From contig JAQGJZ010000272.1 in NCBI GenBank assembly GCA_028290385.1, positions 1-23,114 on the forward strand: 23,114 nt of DNA, read 5' to 3'. A model generated the notes under the pieces. That model had not been told where the DNA came from, ran no database searches, and saw only the letters and a list, made by a program, of their open reading frames with translations. Position numbers and translations under genes: made by a program. Of the stretch, positions 7,173-14,730 are shown piece by piece; position 1 is the first letter of the stretch, and each line of letters starts with the position of its first letter. The stretch comes from Enterovirga sp. GTDB lineage: Bacteria; Pseudomonadota; Alphaproteobacteria; Rhizobiales; Beijerinckiaceae.

Positions 7173-8897
7173 CTAGTGGATTTCGGGTTCGCCGATACCG
7201 CCCGCGCCCTCGAGGAAGTCGAAGTCGCAGCCCTCGTGCGCCTGGCGGACGTGCTTGGCATAGAGTCGGTTGTAGCCGCGCGGGTATTCCGCGCGCGGTG
7301 CGGTCCAGGTCCTCAGCCGCTCCGCGATCTCGTCATCGGAGAGATGCGCGTGCAGCCGCCGGCCGGCGACGTCGACCGTCACGAGGTCTCCGTTCCGCAG
7401 CGCCGCGAGCGGGCCGCCGATCGCGGCCTCCGGCGAGACGTGGAGGATGCAGGCACCATAGCTCGTGCCCGACATGCGCGCGTCCGAGATGCGCACCATG
7501 TCCCGCACGCCCTGGGCGAGGAGCTTTTTCGGCAAGGGCAGCATGCCCCATTCCGGCATGCCCGGCCCGCCGATCGGGCCGGCATTGCGGAACACCATGA
7601 CGTGGTCCGGCGTGACGTCGAGATCCGGATCGTTCACGGCGGCGGACATCTCGTCATAGCTGTCGAACACGATGGCGGGCCCGGTATGCTGCAGCAGCCG
7701 CGCCTCGGCCGCCGGCGGCTTGATCACGCAGCCGTCCGGCGCGAGGTTGCCGTACAGGATCGCGGTTCCGCCCGAGGCTGCGATCGGCTGGTCCAGCGGG
7801 CGGATGACGTCGTCGTTGTAGACGGCCGCGCTCGCAAACCCCTCGCCGAAGCTGCCCGCAACCGTGCGCGCATCGAGGTGCAGCATGCCCTCCAGTCGCT
7901 TGAATAAAGCGCGCGTGCCGCCCGCGATGTGAAAATCCTCCATCAGCCAGGCGCCCGAGGGGCGGAGGTTCGCGATCACCGGCACCCGGCCCGCGAACGC
8001 GTCGAAGTCGCGCAGATCGATCTCCACGCCGGCGCGCCGTCCCATGGCCACCAGGTGGATCATCGCGTTGGTCGAGCCCGCAAGCGCGTTGTGGACCACC
8101 AGGGCGTTCTCGAACGAGCGCCGGTCCAGCATCGCCGACGGCTTGAGGTCCTCCCAGATCATGTCGACGATGCGCCGGCCGCATTCCGTCGCCATGCGCG
8201 GGTGGGCGGCGTCGGCGGCCGGGATGGAGGTCGCGCCGGGCAAGGTGAGGCCAAGCGCCTCCGCGATGATGGTCATGGTGGAGGCCGTGCCCATCGTCAT
8301 GCAGGTGCCGGCCGAGCGGGCGATGCCGGCCTCCATGTCGTTCCATTGCTGGTTGGTGATGGTGCCGGCTTCCTTCTCGGCCCAGTATTTCCAGACATCG
8401 GAGCCCGAGCCGACGATCTGCCCGCCGAAATGGCCGCGCATCATCGGGCCGGCCGGCATGAAGATCACGGGAAGGTCGACGCTGATCGCCCCCATGATGG
8501 TGGCCGGGGTAGTCTTGTCGCAGCCGCCCATCAGCACCGCGCCATCGACGGGGTGCTGGCGCAGCAGCTCCTCCACCTCGAGCGCGAGCAGGTTGCGGTA
8601 AAGCATAGTCGTCGGCTTCACGAAGCTCTCCGACAGGGAGAGCGCCGGGAGTTCGACCGGGAAGCCGCCGGCCTGCCAGATTCCGCGCTTCACCTCCTCC
8701 ACCCGCGCCTTGAAGTGCTGGTGGCACTGCTGCAGGTCGCTCCAGGTGTTGATGATCGCGACGACCGGCTTTCCGACGAAGTCAGCGGTCGAATAGCCCA
8801 TCTGCAGCATGCGGGAGCGATGCCCGAACGAACGCAGATCCTGCGGCGCGAACCAGCGCTGGCTGCGCAGTTCCTCGGCGGAGCGGCGGCGCGTCAT
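7173..8897 (-). CDS. IlvD/Edd-family sugar-acid dehydratase (L-arabinonate dehydratase-like)
   Basis: The 574-residue product belongs to the dihydroxyacid/aldonic acid dehydratases. Cys58 (in LQQCHQ), Cys126 (in GGCDKTTPA) and Cys199 (in AGTCMTMGTAST) correspond to the three [2Fe-2S] ligands of the sugar-acid branch. The C-terminal block DARMSGTSYGACILH carries the catalytic-serine region. The length and the GHFGGQIVGSGSDVWKYWAE segment fit L-arabinonate/D-xylonate-type dehydratases better than IlvD of branched-chain synthesis. The reaction is removal of water from an aldonate to give a 2-keto-3-deoxy acid. A GGAGGA site lies 7 nt before the ATG. An RraA-like gene lies 95 bp upstream on the same strand and a glycerate kinase beyond it. 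The exact sugar acid is uncertain. Confidence 0.9.
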   Translation of the reverse strand: MTRRRSAEELRSQRWFAPQDLRSFGHRSRMLQMGYSTADFVGKPVVAIINTWSDLQQCHQHFKARVEEVKRGIWQAGGFPVELPALSLSESFVKPTTMLYRNLLALEVEELLRQHPVDGAVLMGGCDKTTPATIMGAISVDLPVIFMPAGPMMRGHFGGQIVGSGSDVWKYWAEKEAGTITNQQWNDMEAGIARSAGTCMTMGTASTMTIIAEALGLTLPGATSIPAADAAHPRMATECGRRIVDMIWEDLKPSAMLDRRSFENALVVHNALAGSTNAMIHLVAMGRRAGVEIDLRDFDAFAGRVPVIANLRPSGAWLMEDFHIAGGTRALFKRLEGMLHLDARTVAGSFGEGFASAAVYNDDVIRPLDQPIAASGGTAILYGNLAPDGCVIKPPAAEARLLQHTGPAIVFDSYDEMSAAVNDPDLDVTPDHVMVFRNAGPIGGPGMPEWGMLPLPKKLLAQGVRDMVRISDARMSGTSYGACILHVSPEAAIGGPLAALRNGDLVTVDVAGRRLHAHLSDDEIAERLRTWTAPRAEYPRGYNRLYAKHVRQAHEGCDFDFLEGAGGIGEPEIH

Positions 8898-8992
8898 GCT
8901 GGCATCCTCCCGTGGCCCTCCCGCTCTCGTTGCGGAGCGGTGAGGACGTCTGTTGCCGAAGGCCTAGGGGGTCGAGGCCGAGCCGTCCAGCG

Positions 8993-9706
8993 TCAGCGGC
9001 CGTTTGCCTTGCGCCATGCCGCGAACTGGTCCGGCGTCTCGGGATCGGTCGGTGGGTACAGGCCGAGGATGGAGCGGCCCTTGCCGACCTCCTCCGTCAC
9101 GAAATCCTCGAATGCGGTCATCTCGACGGCCTCGTCCGCGAGCTCGTCCGCCAGATGGCGCGGCAGGACGACCACGCCCTCGGCGTCGCCGACGATCACG
9201 TCGCCGGGAAAGACAGGTGCCTCGCCGCAGCCGACCGGCACGTTGATCTCGATCGCCTGCAGGCGGGTGAGGTTGGTCGGCGGGGCAGGGCGGCGGTGGT
9301 AGGCGGGGATCGCGAGCCCGGCGATTTCGGGGGAGTCGCGGAACCCGCCATCGGTGACGATGCCCGCAACCCCGCGCATCATGAGACGGGTCACCAGGAT
9401 GCCGCCCGCCGACGCGGCGCGCGCGTCGCCGCGGCTGTCGATCACGAACACCGCGCCCGGCGGGCATTCCTCCACGGCCTTGCGCTGCGGGTGCGACCGG
9501 TCCTGGAAGACGGAGATCGGGTTCAGGTCCTCGCGGGCCGGCATGTAGCGTAGCGTAAAAGCTTCGCCGACCATCGGGGTCCCGGCCGGGTTCAGCGGAT
9601 GCACGTCCTGCATGAACTGGTTGCGCAGCCCGCGCTTGAACAGCGCCGTGGTCAGCGTCGCGACGGAGACCGTCTTCAACTTGGCGCGGGTCGCGTCGGA
9701 CAGCAT
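8993..9706 (-). CDS. RraA-like aldolase/decarboxylase (HMG aldolase family)
   Basis: The frame is open further upstream, but the family begins at MLSDATRAKLKTV. The ATG at 9706 has GGAG 7 nt upstream, giving 237 residues. Longer versions would run through the divergent promoter into the glycerate kinase gene. The conserved core is SAGGILVTRLMMRG (about residues 99-111) and IVTDGGFRDS (116-125), with the Arg and metal-binding Asp (R123, D124) of class II pyruvate aldolases of the RraA fold, and a late GDVIVGDAEGVVVLP block. Family members cleave 4-hydroxy-2-oxo acids or decarboxylate oxaloacetate; RNase E inhibition belongs to only some. Next to a sugar-acid dehydratase, cleavage of a 2-keto-3-deoxy acid to pyruvate is plausible but inferred. 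Confidence 0.87.
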   Translation of the reverse strand: MLSDATRAKLKTVSVATLTTALFKRGLRNQFMQDVHPLNPAGTPMVGEAFTLRYMPAREDLNPISVFQDRSHPQRKAVEECPPGAVFVIDSRGDARAASAGGILVTRLMMRGVAGIVTDGGFRDSPEIAGLAIPAYHRRPAPPTNLTRLQAIEINVPVGCGEAPVFPGDVIVGDAEGVVVLPRHLADELADEAVEMTAFEDFVTEEVGKGRSILGLYPPTDPETPDQFAAWRKANGR

Positions 9707-9839
9707 GCGTTCACTCCAATACCGGCCGTCTGATGCGGCGATCCGCCCATGTACCGCCCGCGGGTCGGCTCGCGCCAGCCGCTTCTTGCCCCCGCTCGCG
9801 TCTTTCGGCAGGGCAAAGGAGCGGGCGCGAGGACAGGCG

Positions 9840-11114
9840 ATGGGCGGAGCCATGACGCAGAACCCGAAGGCGCTGCTGATGCGCCTCTTCGAAGCCGCGG
9901 TCGCGTCGGCGCAGCCGGCGCGGGTGATCGCCCGGCATCTCCCCGAACCGCCGCGTGGGCGCACGCTCGTGATCGGGGCCGGCAAGGCCTCGGCCGAGAT
10001 GGCCCGGGCGCTCGAAGCGCATTGGCCGGGCGAGCTCTCAGGCCTCGTCGTGACCCGCTACGGCCATGCGGTTCCGACGCGCGGTGTCGAGATCGTCGAG
10101 GCCTCGCATCCCGTGCCGGATGAGGCGGGGGAGCGCGCCGCCCGCCGCATGCTGGACCTCGTCCGCGGCCTCACGGCCGACGATCTCGTCATCTGCCTGA
10201 TCTCGGGGGGCGGCTCGGCGTTGCTTGCACTGCCGGCGGAGGGCCTGACGCTCTCCGACAAGCAGGCGATCAACCGCGCGCTGCTGCGCTCGGGCGCGAC
10301 GATCAGCGAGATGAACACCGTCCGCCGGCATCTGTCCGCCATCAAGGGCGGGCGGCTCGCGGCCGCCTGCCATCCGGCGCGGGTGGTCACGCTCGCGATT
10401 TCCGACGTGCCGGGCGACGAGCCGGCCACCATCGCGTCCGGCCCGACGGTGCCTGATCCCACGACCTGCGCCGACGCCCTAGCCATCCTGGCGCGCTACG
10501 GGGTCGAGATCCCGGCGGCGGCCCGCGCGCTCCTGCAGAGCGGGGGCGGCGAAACCGTGAAGCCGGGCGAGCCCCGCCTCGCCCGGGTGTATTTCCGCCT
10601 CATCGCGACGCCGCAGATGGCGCTGGAAGCGGCTGCCACGGCCGCCCGCGAGGCCGGCCTCCTGGCCCACATTCTGGGTGACGCGATTGAAGGCGAGTCC
10701 CGCGACGTCGGCAAGGTCATGGCCGGGATCGCCCTCCAGGTCGCCCGGCGCGGGCAGCCTTTTGCGCCCCCCTGCGTGCTGCTCTCAGGGGGCGAGACCA
10801 CGGTCACGATCCGCGGCGACGGCCGGGGAGGGCGCAACGTCGAGTTCCTGCTCGGCCTCGGGGCGGGGCTCGCCGGCCAGCCCGGTATCCACGCGCTCGC
10901 CGGCGACACGGACGGCGTCGACGGGGCCGAGGAGGTGGCGGGCGCCTATCTCGGGCCGGACTCGCTCGCCCGCGCGCTCGAACAGGGCATCCGCATCGCC
11001 GACAGCCTCGCCCGCAACGACGGGCACGGCTTCTTCGAGGCCCTGGGCGATCAGGTCGTCACCGGCCCGACGCTGACCAACGTCAACGATTTCCGGGCGA
11101 TCCTCATCGCGTGA
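9840..11114 (+). CDS. ttuD: Glycerate 2-kinase, MOFRL family (TtuD/GckA type)
   Basis: The ATG at 9840 is preceded by AGGA with a 6-nt spacer and gives 424 residues, the normal length. The frame upstream of it has no family similarity. The N-terminal DUF4147 domain has LVIGAGKASAEM (residues 44-54) and ISGGGSALLALP (121-132). ISEMNTVRRHLSAIKGG and ISDVPGDEPATIASGPT follow. The C-terminal MOFRL domain has LLSGGETTVTI, GGRNVEFLLG and LAGDTDGVDG. The enzyme phosphorylates D-glycerate to 2-phosphoglycerate in the cytosol, feeding lower glycolysis or, in methylotrophs, the serine cycle. The gene is divergent from the RraA-like gene with a 133-bp interval, so the two units may share control. Some homologues are labelled hydroxypyruvate reductase; kinase is the better-supported call. 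Confidence 0.92.
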   Translation: MGGAMTQNPKALLMRLFEAAVASAQPARVIARHLPEPPRGRTLVIGAGKASAEMARALEAHWPGELSGLVVTRYGHAVPTRGVEIVEASHPVPDEAGERAARRMLDLVRGLTADDLVICLISGGGSALLALPAEGLTLSDKQAINRALLRSGATISEMNTVRRHLSAIKGGRLAAACHPARVVTLAISDVPGDEPATIASGPTVPDPTTCADALAILARYGVEIPAAARALLQSGGGETVKPGEPRLARVYFRLIATPQMALEAAATAAREAGLLAHILGDAIEGESRDVGKVMAGIALQVARRGQPFAPPCVLLSGGETTVTIRGDGRGGRNVEFLLGLGAGLAGQPGIHALAGDTDGVDGAEEVAGAYLGPDSLARALEQGIRIADSLARNDGHGFFEALGDQVVTGPTLTNVNDFRAILIA

Positions 11115-11162
11115 GGTTGTCTTTCGGGGCTCGCCGGGCGCGAGACCGTCCGGAACGACCGG

Positions 11163-12044
11163 TCAGAGCTGCGGGAGGCCCTGCTTCAGCCCGGCGGTCT
11201 CCGCCCAGGGATCGGCCTTCAGGCCGGCCACCCGCGCCGGCACGGTCCGCACCGTGAACGCCTGCGGGTCGAGCTCCGGCACGACCTCGTCCCAGGTGAG
11301 CGGGACCGACACCGGCGCCCCTTCGCGAGATCGCGTGGAATAGGGCGCGACCGCGGTCGAGGTCGGGTCGTTGCGCAGGTAGTCGATGTAGATGCGCCCG
11401 CGGCGCTCGGCGATGGATTGCTTCGTCAGGTAGCGGTCCGGGGCCGCCTTCGACAGCGCATCACCCACGGCCTTGGCGAAGGTTTTCACGTCGCGCCAGG
11501 CATAGCGGCGTTCGATCGGGACGACGAGGTGCAGGCCCTTGCCGCCGGTCGTCTTGGGCATGCTCCGGAGCCCGATCCCGTCGAGATGCGCCCGCAGCTC
11601 GTGCGCGGCCGCTACGACATCCGTGAACGCGAGCCCCTCGCCGGGGTCGAGGTCGAAGATCACCTGGTCGGGCTTGTGCGGCTTGTCGACATGCGAGTTC
11701 CAGGGATGCATCTCGAGCACGCCCATCTGCACGAGCGCGACGAGGCCGCGGGCGTCCTCCAGGTACAGGTATGGCTCGTCAAAACCCTCGATCGCGACCT
11801 CTTTCAGCTCCGACGGGACGCCGGAGCCCGCATGGCGCTGGTAGAAGCACTTCTTGGCCCGGCCGGTCGGGCAGCGCACGAGCGTGATCGGCCGGCGCGC
11901 CACATGCGGCAGCATCACGCCCGCGACCGCGAGATAATACGCGGCCAACTCGCGCTTGGTGATGCCCTGTTCGGGATAGAGCACCTTGTCGGGGCTCGTC
12001 AGACGGACGCCCTCGACCTCCACCTCGTCCTTCACGCTCGCCAT
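11163..12044 (-). CDS. Stand-alone LigD-type polymerase domain (NHEJ primase-polymerase)
   Basis: The 293-residue product is a complete LigD polymerase domain of the archaeo-eukaryotic primase superfamily, with no ligase or nuclease part. It begins with LTSPDKVLYPEQGITKREL, then has FYQRHAGSG, the metal-binding DLDP (D131, D133), TTGGKGLHLVVPI (165-177) and the third carboxylate in IDYLRN (D221). In bacterial non-homologous end joining this enzyme adds ribonucleotides or fills gaps at broken DNA ends together with Ku and a ligase. The ATG at 12044 follows the ligase stop with one base between, and a strong GGAGG site sits inside the ligase 3' end, so the two genes are translationally linked. 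Ku is not in the window. Confidence 0.92.
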   Translation of the reverse strand: MASVKDEVEVEGVRLTSPDKVLYPEQGITKRELAAYYLAVAGVMLPHVARRPITLVRCPTGRAKKCFYQRHAGSGVPSELKEVAIEGFDEPYLYLEDARGLVALVQMGVLEMHPWNSHVDKPHKPDQVIFDLDPGEGLAFTDVVAAAHELRAHLDGIGLRSMPKTTGGKGLHLVVPIERRYAWRDVKTFAKAVGDALSKAAPDRYLTKQSIAERRGRIYIDYLRNDPTSTAVAPYSTRSREGAPVSVPLTWDEVVPELDPQAFTVRTVPARVAGLKADPWAETAGLKQGLPQL

Positions 12045-12045
12045 C

Positions 12046-13110
12046 TCAGCCCTCCGTCACGGCCGCGATGATCCGGCTTGGCCGGGCCTCGGCCTCCATC
12101 TGCGCGAACGTGCATTGGCCGGGCGCCTTGTCCGGCCGCCAGCGCAGGAAGCGCGTGCCGTGCCGGAAGCGTCCGCCCGTCACGTGGTCGTAGCGCACCT
12201 CCGCGACAAGCTCCGGCCGCAGCGGCTGCCATTGGGTGCTGCGCGCGTTGGCCCAGCGGCTCGGGCCCCCCGGCGCGTCGCCCGTGAAGCCAGGTGGCTC
12301 GATCAGCGCTTCCAGCCGCTTCGTCAGGGCGGGTTTCTCGGCATCCGCGATGCCGGACGTGAAGCCGACATGGTCGAGCCGGCCCGCCTCGTCGTAGACG
12401 CCCAGCAGGAGTGAGCCGACCACCTGGCGCTTGGTCTCGTAGCGGAAGCCTCCGACCACGCAATCGGCCGTGCGCATCCGCTTGATCTTCAGCATGGCGC
12501 GCTCGCCCGCCTCGTAGCGTCCGTCCACGCGCTTCGCCACGACGCCGTCGAGCGCGCCGCCGACCTTGGCGAGCCAGCCCTCCGCCTCCGCGCGGTCGCG
12601 CGTGAAGGGCGAGAGGCGCAACAGGCTCCCCGGATCCAAGGATCCCCAGAACGCCTCCAGCGCCGGCCGGCGCTCTGCGAGCGGGGCCTCGCGCAGGTCG
12701 CGCCCCGCGGGCGTGAGGAGGATGTCGAACAGGATAAGCCGCGCCGGCGTCTCCCGCGCGAGCTTCTGGATGCGGCTCTCGGCCGGGTGCAGCCGCAGTT
12801 GCAGGGCGTCGAAATCGAGCGTGTCGCCCTGCGGGATTGCGAGTTCGCCGTCGATCACGAAGCAGGAGGGCGCCAGAGCCCGGAGCGCCTGCACGACCTC
12901 CGGAAAGTACCGCCCGAGCGGTTTTCCGGATTTCGCCCTGAGCTCGACCTCGTCGCCCGCCTTGAAGGCGAGGCAGCGAAAGCCGTCCCACTTGGGCTCG
13001 AACTGCCATCCCTGGCCGGTCGGCAGCTCCTCGACGGAGCGCGCCTCCATCGGTGGGGTGTCGAGACCGACCGGCAGGTCGGCCATCGTCGGGGTGCCTG
13101 GTACGCTCAT
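12046..13110 (-). CDS. ATP-dependent DNA ligase, LigD/LigC-type ligase domain
   Basis: The 354-residue product holds the nucleotidyltransferase motifs: FEPKWDGFR with nucleophile Lys40, VIDGEL (E89), ILFDILL, DGVVAK (188-193) and LKIKRM (207-212). An OB-fold part with VVGGFRYETKR, VGFTSGIA and a final RFLRWRPDK follows. It seals nicks or breaks using ATP. The N-terminal leader before GWQFEPK is short, with no nuclease domain. The first in-frame ATG (13110) is used here; it lacks a clear ribosome site, and a start at 13086 is possible. The polymerase-domain gene follows one base after the stop, so the two together replace the fused LigD. A GAAC-N7-GAAC box lies 90 bp upstream. Confidence 0.92.
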   Translation of the reverse strand: MSVPGTPTMADLPVGLDTPPMEARSVEELPTGQGWQFEPKWDGFRCLAFKAGDEVELRAKSGKPLGRYFPEVVQALRALAPSCFVIDGELAIPQGDTLDFDALQLRLHPAESRIQKLARETPARLILFDILLTPAGRDLREAPLAERRPALEAFWGSLDPGSLLRLSPFTRDRAEAEGWLAKVGGALDGVVAKRVDGRYEAGERAMLKIKRMRTADCVVGGFRYETKRQVVGSLLLGVYDEAGRLDHVGFTSGIADAEKPALTKRLEALIEPPGFTGDAPGGPSRWANARSTQWQPLRPELVAEVRYDHVTGGRFRHGTRFLRWRPDKAPGQCTFAQMEAEARPSRIIAAVTEG

Positions 13111-13181
13111 ACTCGGCGAAGAACGAGCGGCGGGCTTCGGGGTTCAGATGGCGGATCTCCGGCTGCGCCCGACGCACCGCA

Positions 13182-13209
13182 TTGACTCCTCACCTTGTGA
13201 GAACAGAAT
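13182..13209 (+). promoter_or_regulatory. Candidate promoter for the 72-residue small gene
   Basis: TTGACT (13182-13187, five of six to the -35 consensus) is followed after 16 bases by CAGAAT (13204-13209, four of six to the -10 consensus). Transcription would start near 13216, about 20 nt before the ATG at 13238. The -10 element falls inside the GAAC-N7-GAAC box, the arrangement expected for a repressed promoter. The call rests on consensus matching only. Confidence 0.45.
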
Positions 13210-13215
13210 AGGAAC
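13201..13215. promoter_or_regulatory. Putative LexA (SOS) box, GAAC-N7-GAAC
   Basis: The sequence GAACAGAATAGGAAC is a perfect match to GAAC-N7-GAAC (GTTC-N7-GTTC on the other strand), the direct-repeat LexA recognition form established for alphaproteobacteria. It is in the 127-bp divergent interval, 22 bp before the ATG of a small plus-strand gene and 90 bp before the minus-strand DNA ligase. It overlaps the predicted -10 of the small gene. The location next to a DNA repair gene raises the likelihood that the match is functional. LexA itself is not in the window. Confidence 0.6.
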
Positions 13216-13237
13216 ATAGCGATTCAAGGCAGATGGA

Positions 13238-13456
13238 ATGGCCAAGCTCCGGCGGGATTCAGCTCTTGGTGCGGGGGATGAACCGCGCGAGCCCGACCGC
13301 GAGGTCGCGGCGGCGGTGGACGCCTATCTCAAGCTGACGGGCGGGGACGTCAGGCAGGCCCTGGCCGTCTCGGTCGCGGACGGGATTGCGGTATCGAAGC
13401 TCGTGTCGACCGGCTACGCCCGTTGGCGCCAGCCCAGCAGGGCGCGGGGCGGGTAG
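13238..13456 (+). CDS. Small unknown protein, 72 residues, possibly damage-inducible
   Basis: The ATG at 13238 has AAGG 8 nt upstream and a plausible promoter with an overlapping LexA-type box. Codons after about residue 15 show the strong G/C third-base bias of neighbouring genes, which supports real coding. The product is soluble, without signal peptide or membrane segment. It has a charged N-terminus (MAKLRRDS, then EPREPDREV), an amphipathic middle (AAAVDAYLKLTGGDVRQALAVSVADGI) and a basic tail (YARWRQPSRARGG). No known family was recognised. It is divergent from the DNA ligase/polymerase pair and upstream of an MFS gene from which it is separated by two inverted repeats. If the box is functional it would be a small SOS-regulated protein; its role cannot be inferred. 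Confidence 0.6.
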   Translation: MAKLRRDSALGAGDEPREPDREVAAAVDAYLKLTGGDVRQALAVSVADGIAVSKLVSTGYARWRQPSRARGG

Positions 13457-13469
13457 CGCCAGCGTCGAC

Positions 13470-13481
13470 GGGCAGCTGCCC
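13470..13481. repeat. Perfect 12-bp palindrome GGGCAGCTGCCC
   Basis: A perfect 12-bp palindrome lies 14 bp after the stop of the small gene and 52 bp before the MFS start. There is no T-run after it, so it is not a typical intrinsic terminator. It could be a protein-binding site or part of a transcript structure. Confidence 0.4.
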
Positions 13482-13496
13482 AGATGTTAGCCAGCG

Positions 13497-13520
13497 GCCG
13501 ACCCGGCCTGGCGGGTCGGC
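13497..13520 (+). repeat. 9-bp inverted repeat (hairpin) just before the MFS start
   Basis: GCCGACCCG (13497-13505) and CGGGTCGGC (13512-13520) are perfect inverse complements around a 6-base loop. The RNA hairpin would be very stable. It ends 12 nt before the GTG of the MFS gene and has no T-run behind it. It may separate the small gene from the transporter, or shape translation initiation of the transporter. Confidence 0.5.
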
Positions 13521-13532
13521 GGGCCTGCGCGC

Positions 13533-14717
13533 GTGTTTCTCGCCCTTCTCTTCCCCTACCTGCTGAGCCAGTTCTACCGCGCCTTTCTGGCCGTGGTCGC
13601 GGGCGACCTGTCGCGCGACCTCGGCCTCGATGCGGCCGGACTCGCCAGCCTGCAGGCCGCGTACCTTCTGGCGTTTGCGTTGGCCCAGGTGCCCGTCGGG
13701 CTCGCCCTCGACCGCTTCGGCCCGCGCCGGACGCTCGCCTTCGGCATGTCGGCGGCCGTGGTCGGCGGCGTGCTCCTCGCGCTCGCCTCGGGCCTGGCAC
13801 AAGGCATCGCCGCAATGGCGCTGGTCGGAGCCGGCTGCGCGCCGGTCCTGATGGCGGGGTTCTACCTGATCGCCCGGACCTATCCGCCGGCGCGGTTTGC
13901 GACGATGTCGTCCCTCCTTATCGGCCTCGGCTCGCTCGGCGATCCGCTGAGCGGGATGCCCCTTGCCCTAGCCGTGGGGACATTCGGCTGGCGCCCGACC
14001 CTGCTTGGGATCGCCGGCATCACGGCGGCGAGCCTCGCCTACGGGGCAGTGGCGCTGCGCGACCCGCCGCGGGCCGAGGCCCCGCCCGGCGGCGCGATCT
14101 CGCCGATCGCCGGAGCGCGGCAGATCCTCGGAATCCGGGCGCTCTGGCCGCTCTTCCCGCTGGCGCTCGTCAGCTATGCCTGCGTGATCGCGACACGCGG
14201 CCTCTGGATCGTGCCCTATCTCGAGGGCGTGCACGGCTTCGCCGGTGCAGGCCTCAGTCTCAGCGCAACCGCGATGGGCCTCGCCATCGCGGCCGGCGCG
14301 CTGCTCTACGCGCCCCTGAACCGGGTGCTCCGCAACGCCAAGTACGCGGCCGCCTGGGGTGTCGCCGTGACGACGGTCGCGTGGCTGGCACTCGGACTGG
14401 TCGGCGCCAGCTCCGCCGCGCTCGCCCTGCCGCTCCTGCTCCTCGTCGCCTGTTTCGGGGCGCCCTTCGCCATGGTCATGGCGCATGCGCGCTCCTTCAT
14501 GCCGGCCCACCTCCTCGGGCAGGGCGTCACCATCATGAACCTCGTCTTCATGGGCGGGGCGGCGCTCGGCCAGTGGCTCTCAGGACATTACGTCAGGGCG
14601 GCCCAACTCGCCGAGGTCGTTCCGGGCGACATCTATGGCCGGCTCTTCACGGGCTTCGGCCTCGTGCTCGGTCTGACGCTCGCCATCTATCTGCTGTCGC
14701 CCCGGGAACGCCGGTAA
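13533..14717 (+). CDS. Major facilitator superfamily transporter
   Basis: The 394-residue product is almost entirely hydrophobic with about twelve membrane segments. The first is FLALLFPYLLSQFYRAFLAVVAGDL, and the loop 2-3 motif is GLALDRFGPRRTL, the MFS signature (G-x-x-x-D-R-x-G-x-R). Motif-like DPPRAEAPPGG forms the central cytoplasmic loop before the second six segments. Substrate is unknown; the sequence looks like members of the general MFS_1 group. GTG at 13533 is the only usable start, since the frame is closed by a TAG at 13488 with no other NTG between. It has no good ribosome site and follows a hairpin closely. The gene ends 13 bp from convergent bolA. Confidence 0.88.
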   Translation: MFLALLFPYLLSQFYRAFLAVVAGDLSRDLGLDAAGLASLQAAYLLAFALAQVPVGLALDRFGPRRTLAFGMSAAVVGGVLLALASGLAQGIAAMALVGAGCAPVLMAGFYLIARTYPPARFATMSSLLIGLGSLGDPLSGMPLALAVGTFGWRPTLLGIAGITAASLAYGAVALRDPPRAEAPPGGAISPIAGARQILGIRALWPLFPLALVSYACVIATRGLWIVPYLEGVHGFAGAGLSLSATAMGLAIAAGALLYAPLNRVLRNAKYAAAWGVAVTTVAWLALGLVGASSAALALPLLLLVACFGAPFAMVMAHARSFMPAHLLGQGVTIMNLVFMGGAALGQWLSGHYVRAAQLAEVVPGDIYGRLFTGFGLVLGLTLAIYLLSPRERR

Positions 14718-14730
14718 GCGGCGCGCAGGC

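Noticed and set aside
9612..9839. 76-residue N-terminal extension of glycerate kinase
   Set aside because: It overlaps the divergent RraA-like coding start; ATG 9840 has AGGA at good spacing and gives the family length.
9707..9985. 93-residue N-terminal extension of the RraA-like protein
   Set aside because: It crosses the divergent promoter into the glycerate kinase gene and has no family similarity; ATG 9706 has a GGAG ribosome site and matches the family start.
11115..11162. Possible bidirectional terminator between glycerate kinase and the LigD polymerase gene
   Set aside because: Only a weak GACCG/CGGTC pairing and no T-run, so not supported as an intrinsic terminator.
12032..13177. 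Minus-strand open frame in the ligase region extending past the ligase start
   Set aside because: It is in a different frame from the ligase motifs and gives an Arg/Gly/Ala-rich product without domains.
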